A stretch of 64,000 nt of DNA from NCBI GenBank assembly GCA_942493145.1, contig OW818679.1:2976001-3040000 (forward strand), given 5' to 3'. Source of the DNA: ENR-C20 sp942493145. GTDB taxonomy: Bacteria > Bacillota > Clostridia > Acetivibrionales > DTU013. Below are positions 35,234 to 43,881 of this stretch, in pieces. Positions within the stretch are counted from its first letter, which is position 1, and every line of letters begins with the position of its first letter. The translations under genes and the position numbers were made by a program. A model generated the notes under the pieces. The model was not told the DNA's origin. It searched no databases and saw only the letters and a program-made list of their open reading frames with translations.

Positions 35234-35455
35234 TAATTACACATCCTTCCAATATTTGTATTTTGTGTTGTATATTAGTTTATAAAGCCAGGTTGTACAT
35301 GAAGGAAAAGAACCCAACTTATAAATAAAGGATCGGTAAAACAGATTATTAAATTGATGTTTGGGTGCGGCACCTGAACTTCATGCTAATATACTAGCAC
35401 ATAAAGCTCAAAGAGAGACTATGCTGAGTGTAAGTTTCAAAGATGAGTTTAGTGC

Positions 35456-36769
35456 TTATTGCACATGAAAGGGGAAAGCTCTGAAAATATCGAATTCATT
35501 CTCTACGACTTTATTTTCAGGCAGAAGTGATGAAATATACTGCAGAATTTTATATGAGAACATGAGATGTAGCACCGTATCTGCATTTTCGATATCAAGA
35601 TTTGTTAGTTTGACAATTTTGTCAATGCGGAGTCTTAATGTATTTCGATGAATACCAAGTACGTTTGCAGCTTTTACAAGATTCTTTTCATGTGTCAGGT
35701 ACTCATAAAGACACTGTGCAAGTTGGGTCCCATACTTTACATCATATTCGGATAAAATAAACAAAGAAGGGTGACAAAAACTCTTTAACGCTTCTTGTGA
35801 AGCATAAATCGACATAAAGTGGTACATGGCATATTCATCATATGAGAACAACACTTTCTGGATATTCATGGACAAGCAAAGCTCAACGGCTTTTGCCGAC
35901 TGCTTGTAATATACGGGTAATTCTGCCAATGAATGAAAGCACCGGCTTACGCACCCCATCAGATCATTTTCTTGCATAAAATTTAAAAGGTTCTTCAAAT
36001 CCGTTTCAATTGCAAATTTACTTTTCTTGCTGCTGATTATGACAATTATCTTATTGTTGTATATTATAGTTTTACAGTTGGGAATCAAGCTTCTTATCGT
36101 TTCGCTGAAATTTACCAAAGGCAGGTTCTCATCTTCGAATTTCTTCCAGCTTATCGAAATAAGGTGGATATTCTTCTGCAACATCCATTTCAGGGTCTTA
36201 AGCCGTTCTTCTATGACATCACTCCTGGTAATATTACCCTCAAGAAGATCCCCGATGAAGTATTCATAAATCAGGCCTTCGGAATGCTGGTAGAATCTGT
36301 TTTTCTGCATTTCAAGAGAAATCACCCTTGTCAGTAGAGTTGCAATTTCCATATCCTTTTGCTCAAAAGGTTTTTTATGACTTACTATGATCAGATAGCC
36401 CATCAGCTTGTTATCATTATAAATGGCAGATTGCAGAACTTCGAATTCATGGTTTTTCGGTTTGTTCAGTACAGGGGACCTGCTGTTTCTGGCTTTTTGA
36501 AAGAACTCCGTTGTTTCGCTTCTGAAAAGCTCGTCATACGGCAGGAAATCTCCTTGGACAGCCCTTTTCCAGGATGAATTATCCGATTCCACATATTTGG
36601 TGATAGCCAACTGCTTGTAGCTCGCATCAATAACCGTGATGGGATTGCCCAATAGTTCATAACCAACATCTACAATTTCCTGGATGCCGCTGCCGTCAAT
36701 CAATGCACTGAAAAACTTCAAAGAGCTCAGTTTCTCATCGGAATAAATCAGGTTATCCAGTTCATGCAT
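35456..36769 (-). CDS. PucR-family transcriptional regulator
   Basis: 437 residues from ATG 36769 behind GGAGG. N-terminal GAF/PucR-like sensing part, and the C-terminal PucR helix-turn-helix: L-V-K-A-A-N-V-L-G-I-H-R-N-T-L-R-L-R-I-D-K-I (about 390-412). It is transcribed in the same direction as the MFS and FAD genes, 222 bp upstream of them, and is the natural regulator of that cassette. Confidence 0.88.
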   Translation of the reverse strand: MHELDNLIYSDEKLSSLKFFSALIDGSGIQEIVDVGYELLGNPITVIDASYKQLAITKYVESDNSSWKRAVQGDFLPYDELFRSETTEFFQKARNSRSPVLNKPKNHEFEVLQSAIYNDNKLMGYLIIVSHKKPFEQKDMEIATLLTRVISLEMQKNRFYQHSEGLIYEYFIGDLLEGNITRSDVIEERLKTLKWMLQKNIHLISISWKKFEDENLPLVNFSETIRSLIPNCKTIIYNNKIIVIISSKKSKFAIETDLKNLLNFMQENDLMGCVSRCFHSLAELPVYYKQSAKAVELCLSMNIQKVLFSYDEYAMYHFMSIYASQEALKSFCHPSLFILSEYDVKYGTQLAQCLYEYLTHEKNLVKAANVLGIHRNTLRLRIDKIVKLTNLDIENADTVLHLMFSYKILQYISSLLPENKVVENEFDIFRAFPFHVQ

Positions 36770-37010
36770 ATCTTTTCCTCCCATATGTAACAAGCTATAT
36801 TCAAATTATCTGCTTTTATTATACTTAAACTTATCTTTCACACCTCAATTGATTAATATTTGAATGTATACCAACATACTACATCAAATTCAAGATTGTG
36901 CCAATAATTTTGTAATTCCTCTATGAATTGACACATTGAATGCCAGTAAAGAGAATTAAGGTTCATGAAATGCAAAAGGACGTATAAGAAAGTCTTGTAA
37001 GTCTTTTTGA

Positions 37011-37069
37011 TGGTCGGCGCGAGAAAATTCGAACATTCTGGCCGTCTGTTGATTCCGGGGCCAAGAGGC
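37011..37069. pseudogene. Scrambled tRNA-Pro relic
   Basis: 37011-37047 resembles the tRNA-Pro 3' end (tGGTCGG-GCGAGAA-ATTCGAAC) with substitutions and indels in the minus orientation. The following 37050-37068 (TTCCGGGGCCAAGAGGC) resembles the anticodon and variable region of the same tRNA in the plus orientation. The two halves cannot form a tRNA. It sits 40 bp inside the intact tRNA's 3' end. The rest of the gap 36770-37107 shows nothing else. Confidence 0.5.
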
Positions 37070-37071
37070 AT

Positions 37072-37107
37072 AAAAAAGGATGCACACTTTTATGTACATC
37101 CTTTTTT
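37072..37107 (-). terminator. Terminator directly after tRNA-Pro
   Basis: GGATGCAC/GTACATCC stem (one mismatch) with A/T runs on both sides, starting at the CCA end of the tRNA; minus-strand T tract at 37077-37072. Confidence 0.75.
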
Positions 37108-37184
37108 TGGTCGGAGCGAGAAGATTCGAACTTCCGGCCTCTTGGTCCCGAACCAAGCGCGCTACCAAACTGCGCTACGCCCCG
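37108..37184 (-). tRNA. tRNA-Pro (anticodon CGG)
   Basis: 77 nt with encoded CCA. Acceptor CGGGGCG pairs with CGCTCCG (one G-U), D-arm GCGC/GCGC, anticodon stem CTTGG/CCAAG around TTCGGGA, variable AGGCC, T-arm GGAAG-TTCGAAT-CTTCT. The cloverleaf is complete. Its 3' 61 nt are duplicated at 28628-28688. Confidence 0.97.
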
Positions 37185-37391
37185 ACGCGCTATTAAATTC
37201 TAGCACAGAACCTTAAGCAAGGCAATAGTCTTAGAAAAAAGTTTTTCCGGTCCCGGTTCCGGTTTTTCCCGGTTTTTTCCGCCTGGTCTGACATAGACTG
37301 CCGTTACACAACCTTTCAAAATTCAATTGTGAAAGGATTTTTCATTATGGTATAATTGCTTGACTAATAATTCAACAGGGGAGTCTTTTAG

Positions 37392-38525
37392 ATGTCACAT
37401 CGTCTTAAAGAGATGGATTTTATCAGGGCGGTTGCCGCTCTTGCAGTTATTGCCATCCATGTGTCTGCTACATATATCGATGTATCCAGGGGAGCATATT
37501 ATACAAACCAGCTCGTCCGCTTTGCCGTGCCTTTATTCGTACTGATCTCCGGTCTGCTGCTTTACCGTACAAATGATAGTATTAAAGACTTTAAGGGATA
37601 CCTGGCCTTCCTTGGTAAAAGGCTCAAAAAGATATTCATCCCCTACCTTATCTGGTCCCTCATATATACTCTATTTACCATGCGTGCCGATCTTGGATCA
37701 GTTTGGCTTAATAAAGCGGAATTCCTGACCGACTTTGGAAGAAAGCTCCTCATAGGGAATGCCTGTACACACCTGTATTTTGTTATCATCATCATACAAA
37801 TGTACCTGCTGTTCCCTTTGCTGAAAACCTTCGTGATTCGCTTTCCCAAAACTGCCTTCTGGACGTGTCTGGCAGTTACACTGGTGTCGCAGACGGCTAT
37901 ATATTTACATTCCATGAAGATCATCAGGATACAGGACTTTATACTTCCCAAATATGAGGTGTTCCCCGTTTGGATATTCTTTTTTGTATTCGGCATGTTA
38001 TACTCCAGGAATATGGAGCAGTGGGAAAAACGGCTGCAAGGCAAACTTTCGCATATCTTCCTGATATGGGCTGCAAGCCTTGCACTGCTTATAATAAACA
38101 ATAAGATGACTGGAACTCTGGATTTGTCCATAAAACCTGTAATAATGCTCTATTGCATAGCGACCTTCTTCCTTCTTGAAACTCTTGCCCTAAGCATTAA
38201 GGATCGTCTTCAACCAATGTGGAAGGTTTCCAAATGGCTTTCGGTACAATCCTTCTTCATATATCTGGCACACATTCTTGTTCTCAACTGCATAAGGTTA
38301 TTATCAAACCGGTTGGGCATCCAGCATCTCTGGGATGGCTTCGGCGGTATGCTTATGCTTTATTTCGCCGTCACCCTGATTACAGTGGCAATTGCATATG
38401 CCGTGAGCCTGCTGCCCAATTTAGCACCCCTGATGGGGGGATCAGGCATCACTCCAATCACTCCAAAGTTACCTTCCCAGTCAGCGGGATTACCTGTATC
38501 CAAGTCGCACCAGGATTCAGTTTGA
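37392..38525 (+). CDS. Acyltransferase-3 family membrane protein
   Basis: 377 residues, about ten membrane helices. The N-terminus L-K-E-M-D-F-I-R-A-V-A-A-L-A-V-I-A-I-H-V-S is the acyltransferase-3 signature (R and H positions). Family members O-acetylate cell-surface polysaccharides or other exported molecules. It is monocistronic by appearance. Its last 68 bp overlap the end of the convergent DUF3048 lipoprotein gene. Confidence 0.88.
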   Translation: MSHRLKEMDFIRAVAALAVIAIHVSATYIDVSRGAYYTNQLVRFAVPLFVLISGLLLYRTNDSIKDFKGYLAFLGKRLKKIFIPYLIWSLIYTLFTMRADLGSVWLNKAEFLTDFGRKLLIGNACTHLYFVIIIIQMYLLFPLLKTFVIRFPKTAFWTCLAVTLVSQTAIYLHSMKIIRIQDFILPKYEVFPVWIFFFVFGMLYSRNMEQWEKRLQGKLSHIFLIWAASLALLIINNKMTGTLDLSIKPVIMLYCIATFFLLETLALSIKDRLQPMWKVSKWLSVQSFFIYLAHILVLNCIRLLSNRLGIQHLWDGFGGMLMLYFAVTLITVAIAYAVSLLPNLAPLMGGSGITPITPKLPSQSAGLPVSKSHQDSV

Positions 38526-39543
38526 TGGGATTCCCACTTTCATCGGTATATTTGGTGGCTGATGCCCTTTCAGCCTTGGACCATTTTATTTTAACGACGC
38601 TGCCATCAGTCAACAGATAGCCCTTGCCGCTACCGGTTGTTTTGACTTCCTGCCTGCCTTTGTCATCCCCTTTTATACCGGTCGTCGAATTGTACTGTAT
38701 TATGATGTTCGTTGCCTCAAGCTGTTTTCCAGAGGACCGCTCCATCTGAGGTTCGCCCTTCCTGTAGCGCAGATATGTTTTTTTGGTGCTGTCATATTCA
38801 TATCCGCAGGTATAGGATGACGAATACCTGATATTTATCTTTTCAACCTTTTCTCCTGCAACCAACTCCGTATAGACTTGATTATAGCTGAAGACAGCCT
38901 GTTTTTCAGATTTTGTTCTGTACTTTACTTTGGCTACATAGTTTCGTATCCTTTCCATGGACGTATACGAATCCTGCCAGTTTCCTCTGTCCTTGGTCAG
39001 GTCCCAGTAAATCTCGCCTCCATTTGATACACCGTTGATATTGTTTATCTTAAGCCTGGAAATATCCTTCTGAGCTTGGGGGCTCCAGCCGAAATGCACG
39101 TAGATGGCGTCGTTCTCCATTGAGTAATCAAGGAAGTAATGGCGCGAGCTCCTGACCGGACCTATCATCTCGGGTGATGTCCCCCAGAAGACCGGCATCA
39201 GCCTGGTTTCTCCGCCTTCAACCATGACTTCATAAATGACCTGTGCCTTGTCAATGCCTCCCTGGGGAAGACTCCTTGTTCCTTCATTGTCTATCATTAC
39301 TGCAAAAGGTCGCACGCTGGTATCCGGAAAAACAAATGCACTTCCGGGAACCGGGCTGCTGGTCGGAGGTGTTGAAGCAGGTGGTGTAACGGTTGGAATC
39401 GCTGTTGCCGATGGCAGTATTGATGCAGTAACCGTTGCAGCCGAAGTACCCGGTGTGTTGTCCTTTCCTCCGCAAGAAACCATAGCTGCAGCCAAAGAAA
39501 TAGCAAGAATCATAGCAAGTACTTTTTTGATCATGGTTATCAT
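38458..39543 (-). CDS. DUF3048 (YerB-like) lipoprotein
   Basis: 361 residues, GGGGGA before the ATG. The signal ends in a lipobox at C24 (A-A-M-V-S-C-G-G), followed by a Thr/Pro/Ser-rich tether to about residue 67. The DUF3048 N-terminal domain then shows R-P-F-A-V-M-I-D-N-E, S-L-P-Q-G-G-I-D-K-A, G-G-E-T-R-L-M-P-V-F and I-G-P-V-R-S-S-R, all typical of YerB. Function is not firmly known. It is convergent with the acyltransferase gene (68-bp 3' overlap). Confidence 0.93.
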   Translation of the reverse strand: MITMIKKVLAMILAISLAAAMVSCGGKDNTPGTSAATVTASILPSATAIPTVTPPASTPPTSSPVPGSAFVFPDTSVRPFAVMIDNEGTRSLPQGGIDKAQVIYEVMVEGGETRLMPVFWGTSPEMIGPVRSSRHYFLDYSMENDAIYVHFGWSPQAQKDISRLKINNINGVSNGGEIYWDLTKDRGNWQDSYTSMERIRNYVAKVKYRTKSEKQAVFSYNQVYTELVAGEKVEKINIRYSSSYTCGYEYDSTKKTYLRYRKGEPQMERSSGKQLEATNIIIQYNSTTGIKGDDKGRQEVKTTGSGKGYLLTDGSVVKIKWSKAERASATKYTDESGNPIKLNPGATWIQVIPLTGKVTLE

Positions 39544-39809
39544 GAGCGTCCCCCTGTAAATTTCCAGTGTGTTTTATTTTGAGCTGTTATTCTGAGTTAC
39601 TATGAAGAGTTACTATGAAGATTTATCATGAAATGATTCTCCAAAATCATCTCAAAATCCTCCTGTAAATCCTCCTGTAAATTAAAAAACTTCAAATAAC
39701 AATACTGGAAAATTATAACAATTATAAACTCATTTTGCATCGTTGATGGAACTATTGTATAATTATTTCTTGAGTGAACTTGATCCACTTAGAACCCGGG
39801 AGTGAACGA

Positions 39810-40487
39810 ATGGAACTGAAAGATGTAAAAATCGGGACAAGATTTGAAATTGAAATCCTCGATTCATACGCCGAAAAATCAAACACGACATATGTAAGCC
39901 AGTTGCTGGAATATGCAAAAAACATGTCAATGATAGTTTCAACTCCCATATATGAGTCGAGACTGGTTTATATGCCAATGGACAGTCTTGTCAGGGTATA
40001 CTTCCTTCATCAGAAGCAGGGCTTTCTCAGTTTTACAGCTAAACTCAACTACAAAGGCACCCGAGGGAAAATATCCGTGATGGGCCTCACCCCGAATTCG
40101 GGGCTCGAGAAGCTGCAAAGACGTAAGCACTACCGGCTGGACAGCCTGCTTGGTGTCGAATATGTTACACTGGAGAGTACCGGTATACCATCCTCTGATA
40201 AATGGAAAAAGGGCATTTTTAAAAACATAAGCGCCTCCGGTTCATGCCTTCTAGCGGAAGAAGCTTTGGAAAAAGGAACCGATCTCAAATTCAAGCTCTC
40301 TATCACCAGCACCATACAGGTTTCAGCGGTAGCCTCTGTGGTAAGGCATTTACCGGTTGAAAACAAGAGTATTAAGAAATTTGAGCACGGCTTGATTTTT
40401 ACGGAAATTTCAGACCGCGATCAGGACAAGCTTATAAAATATATCTTCGAGCAGCAGCGACTGCAACTCAACAAGGAGACAAGGTAA
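39810..40487 (+). CDS. PilZ-domain flagellar-brake-like protein (YcgR type)
   Basis: 225 residues from ATG 39810 behind GGGAG. An N-terminal YcgR-N-like beta domain (1-95) is followed by a PilZ domain with R-R-K-H-Y-R-L-D (RxxxR) near 103-110 and N-I-S-A-S-G-S near 140, the c-di-GMP-binding motifs. It should slow motility or alter secretion when c-di-GMP rises. No flagellar gene lies nearby. Confidence 0.85.
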   Translation: MELKDVKIGTRFEIEILDSYAEKSNTTYVSQLLEYAKNMSMIVSTPIYESRLVYMPMDSLVRVYFLHQKQGFLSFTAKLNYKGTRGKISVMGLTPNSGLEKLQRRKHYRLDSLLGVEYVTLESTGIPSSDKWKKGIFKNISASGSCLLAEEALEKGTDLKFKLSITSTIQVSAVASVVRHLPVENKSIKKFEHGLIFTEISDRDQDKLIKYIFEQQRLQLNKETR

Positions 40488-40515
40488 CCATGGCCATATA
40501 TTCCCGGCCAATTCC

Positions 40516-41265
40516 CTATACCATCATGAATATATCATCCATTTTTACATCCAATCCCTCAAAGATAATAGATTTGACCATTCTGGCATCCTCACCCGAC
40601 TTGTTTTCGTTATTGCCCGAATAGACAATCATCTCCTCAATATCTTTATCCTTGAATGTGTATACCAATACCTCACGCTTCTTGCAGTTGACCACCCAGT
40701 ATTCCTTGATTCCCGTGGCCATATAGAGATCCAGTTTTCTTGCAAGATCCATCCGTCTTGAAGACTTGGAGAGTATCTCAACCACAAGTGACGGCGTACC
40801 CATATACTTATCTTCTTCATTCCTCTTGTCCATGTCGCATATGACTATAATATCAGGCTGGACGACATTGAAGTTCTTTTTCCCCCTTTTAAGTGTTACA
40901 TCAAATGGAGAAACAAAAGGCATGCAGCCCTTGCCTTTAAACCATTTTCTGAATGCAGCATATAAATTCCCTACAACAATCTGGTGTGAAACCAATGGCG
41001 ACCCCAGCAGGTATACCTCGCCATCAATAAACTCAAGGCGGTCATTACTTTTTTCACTAAGCTCCAGGAATTCCTCATAAGTCATACTTCCTTCATATCG
41101 GTACTCCTCAGCTTCCTCTCCCACCCTGCTGCCCGTGTCCCAATCCACCTGTTTGGTTATCCGCGCCACTGGCGTTCCGTTCTTTGTGACAATTATATCT
41201 TCCTTATCAAGCAGTCCAATATATTTGCCAAAGTTATTCTTAACATCGGTTGCTTTTATAATCAT
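40516..41265 (-). CDS. Fusion of a Phd/YefM-type antitoxin domain to a Uma2 family nuclease-like domain
   Basis: 249 residues from ATG 41265. Residues 1-45 (A-T-D-V-K-N-N-F-G-K-Y-I-G-L-L-D-K-E-D-I-I-V-T-K-N-G-T-P-V-A-R-I-T) are a clear Phd/YefM DNA-binding antitoxin half. Residues about 60-245 form a Uma2/DUF820 domain of the PD-(D/E)XK type (R-L-E-F-I-D-G-E-V-Y near 78, V-Q-P-D-I-I-V-I-C-D near 143, P-S-L-V-V-E-I-L-S near 162). Uma2 proteins are nuclease-like but of uncertain function. No separate toxin gene is adjacent. Confidence 0.85.
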   Translation of the reverse strand: MIIKATDVKNNFGKYIGLLDKEDIIVTKNGTPVARITKQVDWDTGSRVGEEAEEYRYEGSMTYEEFLELSEKSNDRLEFIDGEVYLLGSPLVSHQIVVGNLYAAFRKWFKGKGCMPFVSPFDVTLKRGKKNFNVVQPDIIVICDMDKRNEEDKYMGTPSLVVEILSKSSRRMDLARKLDLYMATGIKEYWVVNCKKREVLVYTFKDKDIEEMIVYSGNNENKSGEDARMVKSIIFEGLDVKMDDIFMMV

Positions 41266-41341
41266 TATTCCCACTTCCTTAGCTAATACTTCGTACATTT
41301 TTATTATACCGCTAAGAAAATATGGTAGTCAAATGGAATTT

Positions 41342-43813
41342 TTACACGCCCAGCTTGTTTATCCTTGCCAGTTCACTGTTGCTGAAGTTGTTCTTTGAAA
41401 CATGACCCTTCAGAGGAAGGATCTTTTCATGTATCGCATCGATTATCCAATCAGGCTGCGGGAAGTAGTGCTCCTCCAGCTCATACGCCGGGGTGATCCA
41501 GTTCTTTGCGCCTATTACGACCGGCGGTGCATCAAGATGATCGAAGGCCAGCTCGCTGATGGTCTGCGCCATATCCTTCAGATGAGATCCGCGTTCGCAG
41601 GCATCACTTGCAAGCAATATCCTGCCGGTCTTCTTTACAGACTCTATGACTTTGTCATAGTTGAACGGTACTATTGTCCTGGCGTCTATGACCTCGGCCG
41701 ACAAGCCGTATTTCTCTTCAAGGTTCTTTGCAGCGGCTATAGCCGTGTATAGAGTGGCCCCAATTGTCAGTATCGTTATGTCCTTTCCTTCCTTCTTGAT
41801 ATCCGGCTCTCCTATCGGTATTTCATAATATCCCTCTGGTACCCCTTCCTGCCTGAACATTTCAGCAGTATCGTAGAGCCTCTGGCTTTCAAAGAATATG
41901 ACCGGGTCGGTCCCGATGAGTGCGCTGTTAAGCAGCCCTTTTGCATCATAGGGCGTTGCCGGGAAAACCACCTTAAGGCCGGGTATGTGCGCGCAAAGCG
42001 ATGTCCAGTCCTGGGAATGCTGTGCCCCGTATTTCGATCCCACAGAGACCCTTACGACAACCGGCATTTTCAATACACCTGCACTCATTGCCTGCCATTT
42101 GGATATCTGGTTGAATATCTGGTCTCCAGCCCTCCCGAGGAAGTCACAATACATCAGCTCGACAACCGCCCTTCCTCCACACATGCCGTATCCGACCGCT
42201 GAACCTACAATGGCACCTTCTGATATTGGTGAGTTGAAGAGCCTGTGATAGGGCAGCGCTTCAGTGAGGCCTCTGTATACCGCGAAGGCTCCGCCCCAGT
42301 CCCTGTTCTCCTCGCCATAGGCGATCAATGTGGGATCGGTGTAGAATTTATCCAGCATGGCTTCAAACACCGCATCCCTGAACTGATACACTCTGTTCTT
42401 TGAAACAGGCTTCCCATTCTCCATGTGGAAGCGGACCTTCTTGTTTATCTGCTGCTGTCTTGGATTCTCTTCCTTGGTCATAAGGGTTTCACATTCCCTG
42501 TCCTCCATTTTCTCCACCCTGCCGTTGGAAAACATAAGGTCTGCAATCTGGCCGGGATTCACCGACAGGTTCATCCTCGGAGATACTTTATCATCGACTG
42601 CAAGTTTGCATATTTTTGTTATCAGCTCCCTTGTGTCTGCATATATCTCATCAAATTTTTCATCCTTCGATATACCCGCTGACACAAGATCTTTTCTATA
42701 GTTGAGGATCGAATCCTGCTGCATCCAGGCGTCAATTTCATCCTTGCTCCTGTAGCTTGAAGCATCTGACGGAGAATGCCCTGTAAACCTGTAAGTAAGG
42801 GTATCAAGCAGTACCGGGCCCCTTTTCTCTTCAAGTATCTTCTTCTTTCTCTTCATGACGTCTATCACTGCAAGTGGATTGTATCCATCCACCCTCTCGG
42901 CATGCATCTGCTCGGGGTTGATTCCTGCGCCCACCCTTGCGAGGATGTTGTAGCCCATGGTTTCGCCGGCTGTCTGCCCGCCCATTCCGTACTGGTTGTT
43001 GAAGAAGTTGAGTATGAACGGCAATCCGCCTTTGTATTCACCTTCCCACAGCATTTTGTACTGGTCCATGGTGGCCATGCAGATGCCTTCCCATACTGGC
43101 CCGCAGCCCATGGATGCGTCGCCTATGTTTGCTATGACCATTCCCTTTTTCCTGTTCACCTTTTTATAAAGCGCGGCGCCTACGGCTATATCACCCGACC
43201 CGCCGACTATGGCATTGTTGGGATAGATCCCGAAGGGGGTGAAGAAGGCGTGCATTGAACCGCCCAAGCCCTTGTGGAAGCCTGTCTCACGTGCAAATAT
43301 CTCAGCCAGGGTGCCATAAACAAGGAAATCCACAGCCAGCTCCCTGACATTGTTTTTGTTCTTCTGCCTGCCCTCCACAACGCGGAGTATGGCCCCGTCG
43401 AAGTATTTCTCCATAATCTCAATCAGTTCCTTGTCTCCCAGCTTTTCTATTGCTGAAAGGCCTTTGGCGAGTATTTCGCCATGACTCCTGTGAGAGCCGA
43501 AAATGTAGTCATCGGTGTCAAGTATAAATGCCTGGCCTACAACTGAGGCTTCCTGTCCCAGGGAAAGATGTGCAGGCCCCGGATGGTTGTACTCTATATC
43601 ATTGTATGTGTTTGTTGTCTTGATTGCGTTGAGCATGGTTTCAAACTCGCGGATGATGGTCATATCCCTGTATATCCTGAGGAAATCTCCGGTTGAAAAA
43701 TTTGCTTTTTCATCAGAGATAGACTTGCTGTACTGGTTGACCGGAATGTCTGTGAATTTGATGAAACCGCTCTTCCTGACTTCTGAAGGATCGATGAATT
43801 GTGACTTTGGCAT
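41342..43813 (-). CDS. 2-oxoacid dehydrogenase E1, alpha and beta subunits fused
   Basis: 823 residues. Residues about 45-450 are E1-alpha (H-R-S-H-G-E, and the TPP motif G-D-A-S-M-G-C-G-P...N-N-Q-Y-G); residues about 490-800 are E1-beta (G-E-E-N-R-D-W-G-G-A-F, I-S-E-G-A-I-V-G-S-A-V-G). The enzyme decarboxylates a 2-oxo acid or acetoin-like substrate and acylates lipoyl-E2. It is last in the operon adh-lipB-lipA-E2-E3-E1, which holds the entire complex plus lipoylation enzymes. Whether it uses pyruvate, branched 2-oxo acids or acetoin cannot be read from sequence. Confidence 0.93.
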   Translation of the reverse strand: MPKSQFIDPSEVRKSGFIKFTDIPVNQYSKSISDEKANFSTGDFLRIYRDMTIIREFETMLNAIKTTNTYNDIEYNHPGPAHLSLGQEASVVGQAFILDTDDYIFGSHRSHGEILAKGLSAIEKLGDKELIEIMEKYFDGAILRVVEGRQKNKNNVRELAVDFLVYGTLAEIFARETGFHKGLGGSMHAFFTPFGIYPNNAIVGGSGDIAVGAALYKKVNRKKGMVIANIGDASMGCGPVWEGICMATMDQYKMLWEGEYKGGLPFILNFFNNQYGMGGQTAGETMGYNILARVGAGINPEQMHAERVDGYNPLAVIDVMKRKKKILEEKRGPVLLDTLTYRFTGHSPSDASSYRSKDEIDAWMQQDSILNYRKDLVSAGISKDEKFDEIYADTRELITKICKLAVDDKVSPRMNLSVNPGQIADLMFSNGRVEKMEDRECETLMTKEENPRQQQINKKVRFHMENGKPVSKNRVYQFRDAVFEAMLDKFYTDPTLIAYGEENRDWGGAFAVYRGLTEALPYHRLFNSPISEGAIVGSAVGYGMCGGRAVVELMYCDFLGRAGDQIFNQISKWQAMSAGVLKMPVVVRVSVGSKYGAQHSQDWTSLCAHIPGLKVVFPATPYDAKGLLNSALIGTDPVIFFESQRLYDTAEMFRQEGVPEGYYEIPIGEPDIKKEGKDITILTIGATLYTAIAAAKNLEEKYGLSAEVIDARTIVPFNYDKVIESVKKTGRILLASDACERGSHLKDMAQTISELAFDHLDAPPVVIGAKNWITPAYELEEHYFPQPDWIIDAIHEKILPLKGHVSKNNFSNSELARINKLGV

Positions 43814-43881
43814 TTTAAAAACCTCTCTTTACCTTTATATTTTGCGTCTATGTTTTGCACCTTCTATTATTGTTCAACGTT

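Noticed and set aside
28628..37184. Integrase or transposase gene to support the island
   Set aside because: All frames of useful size in the interval were read; none resembles a tyrosine or serine recombinase or a transposase.
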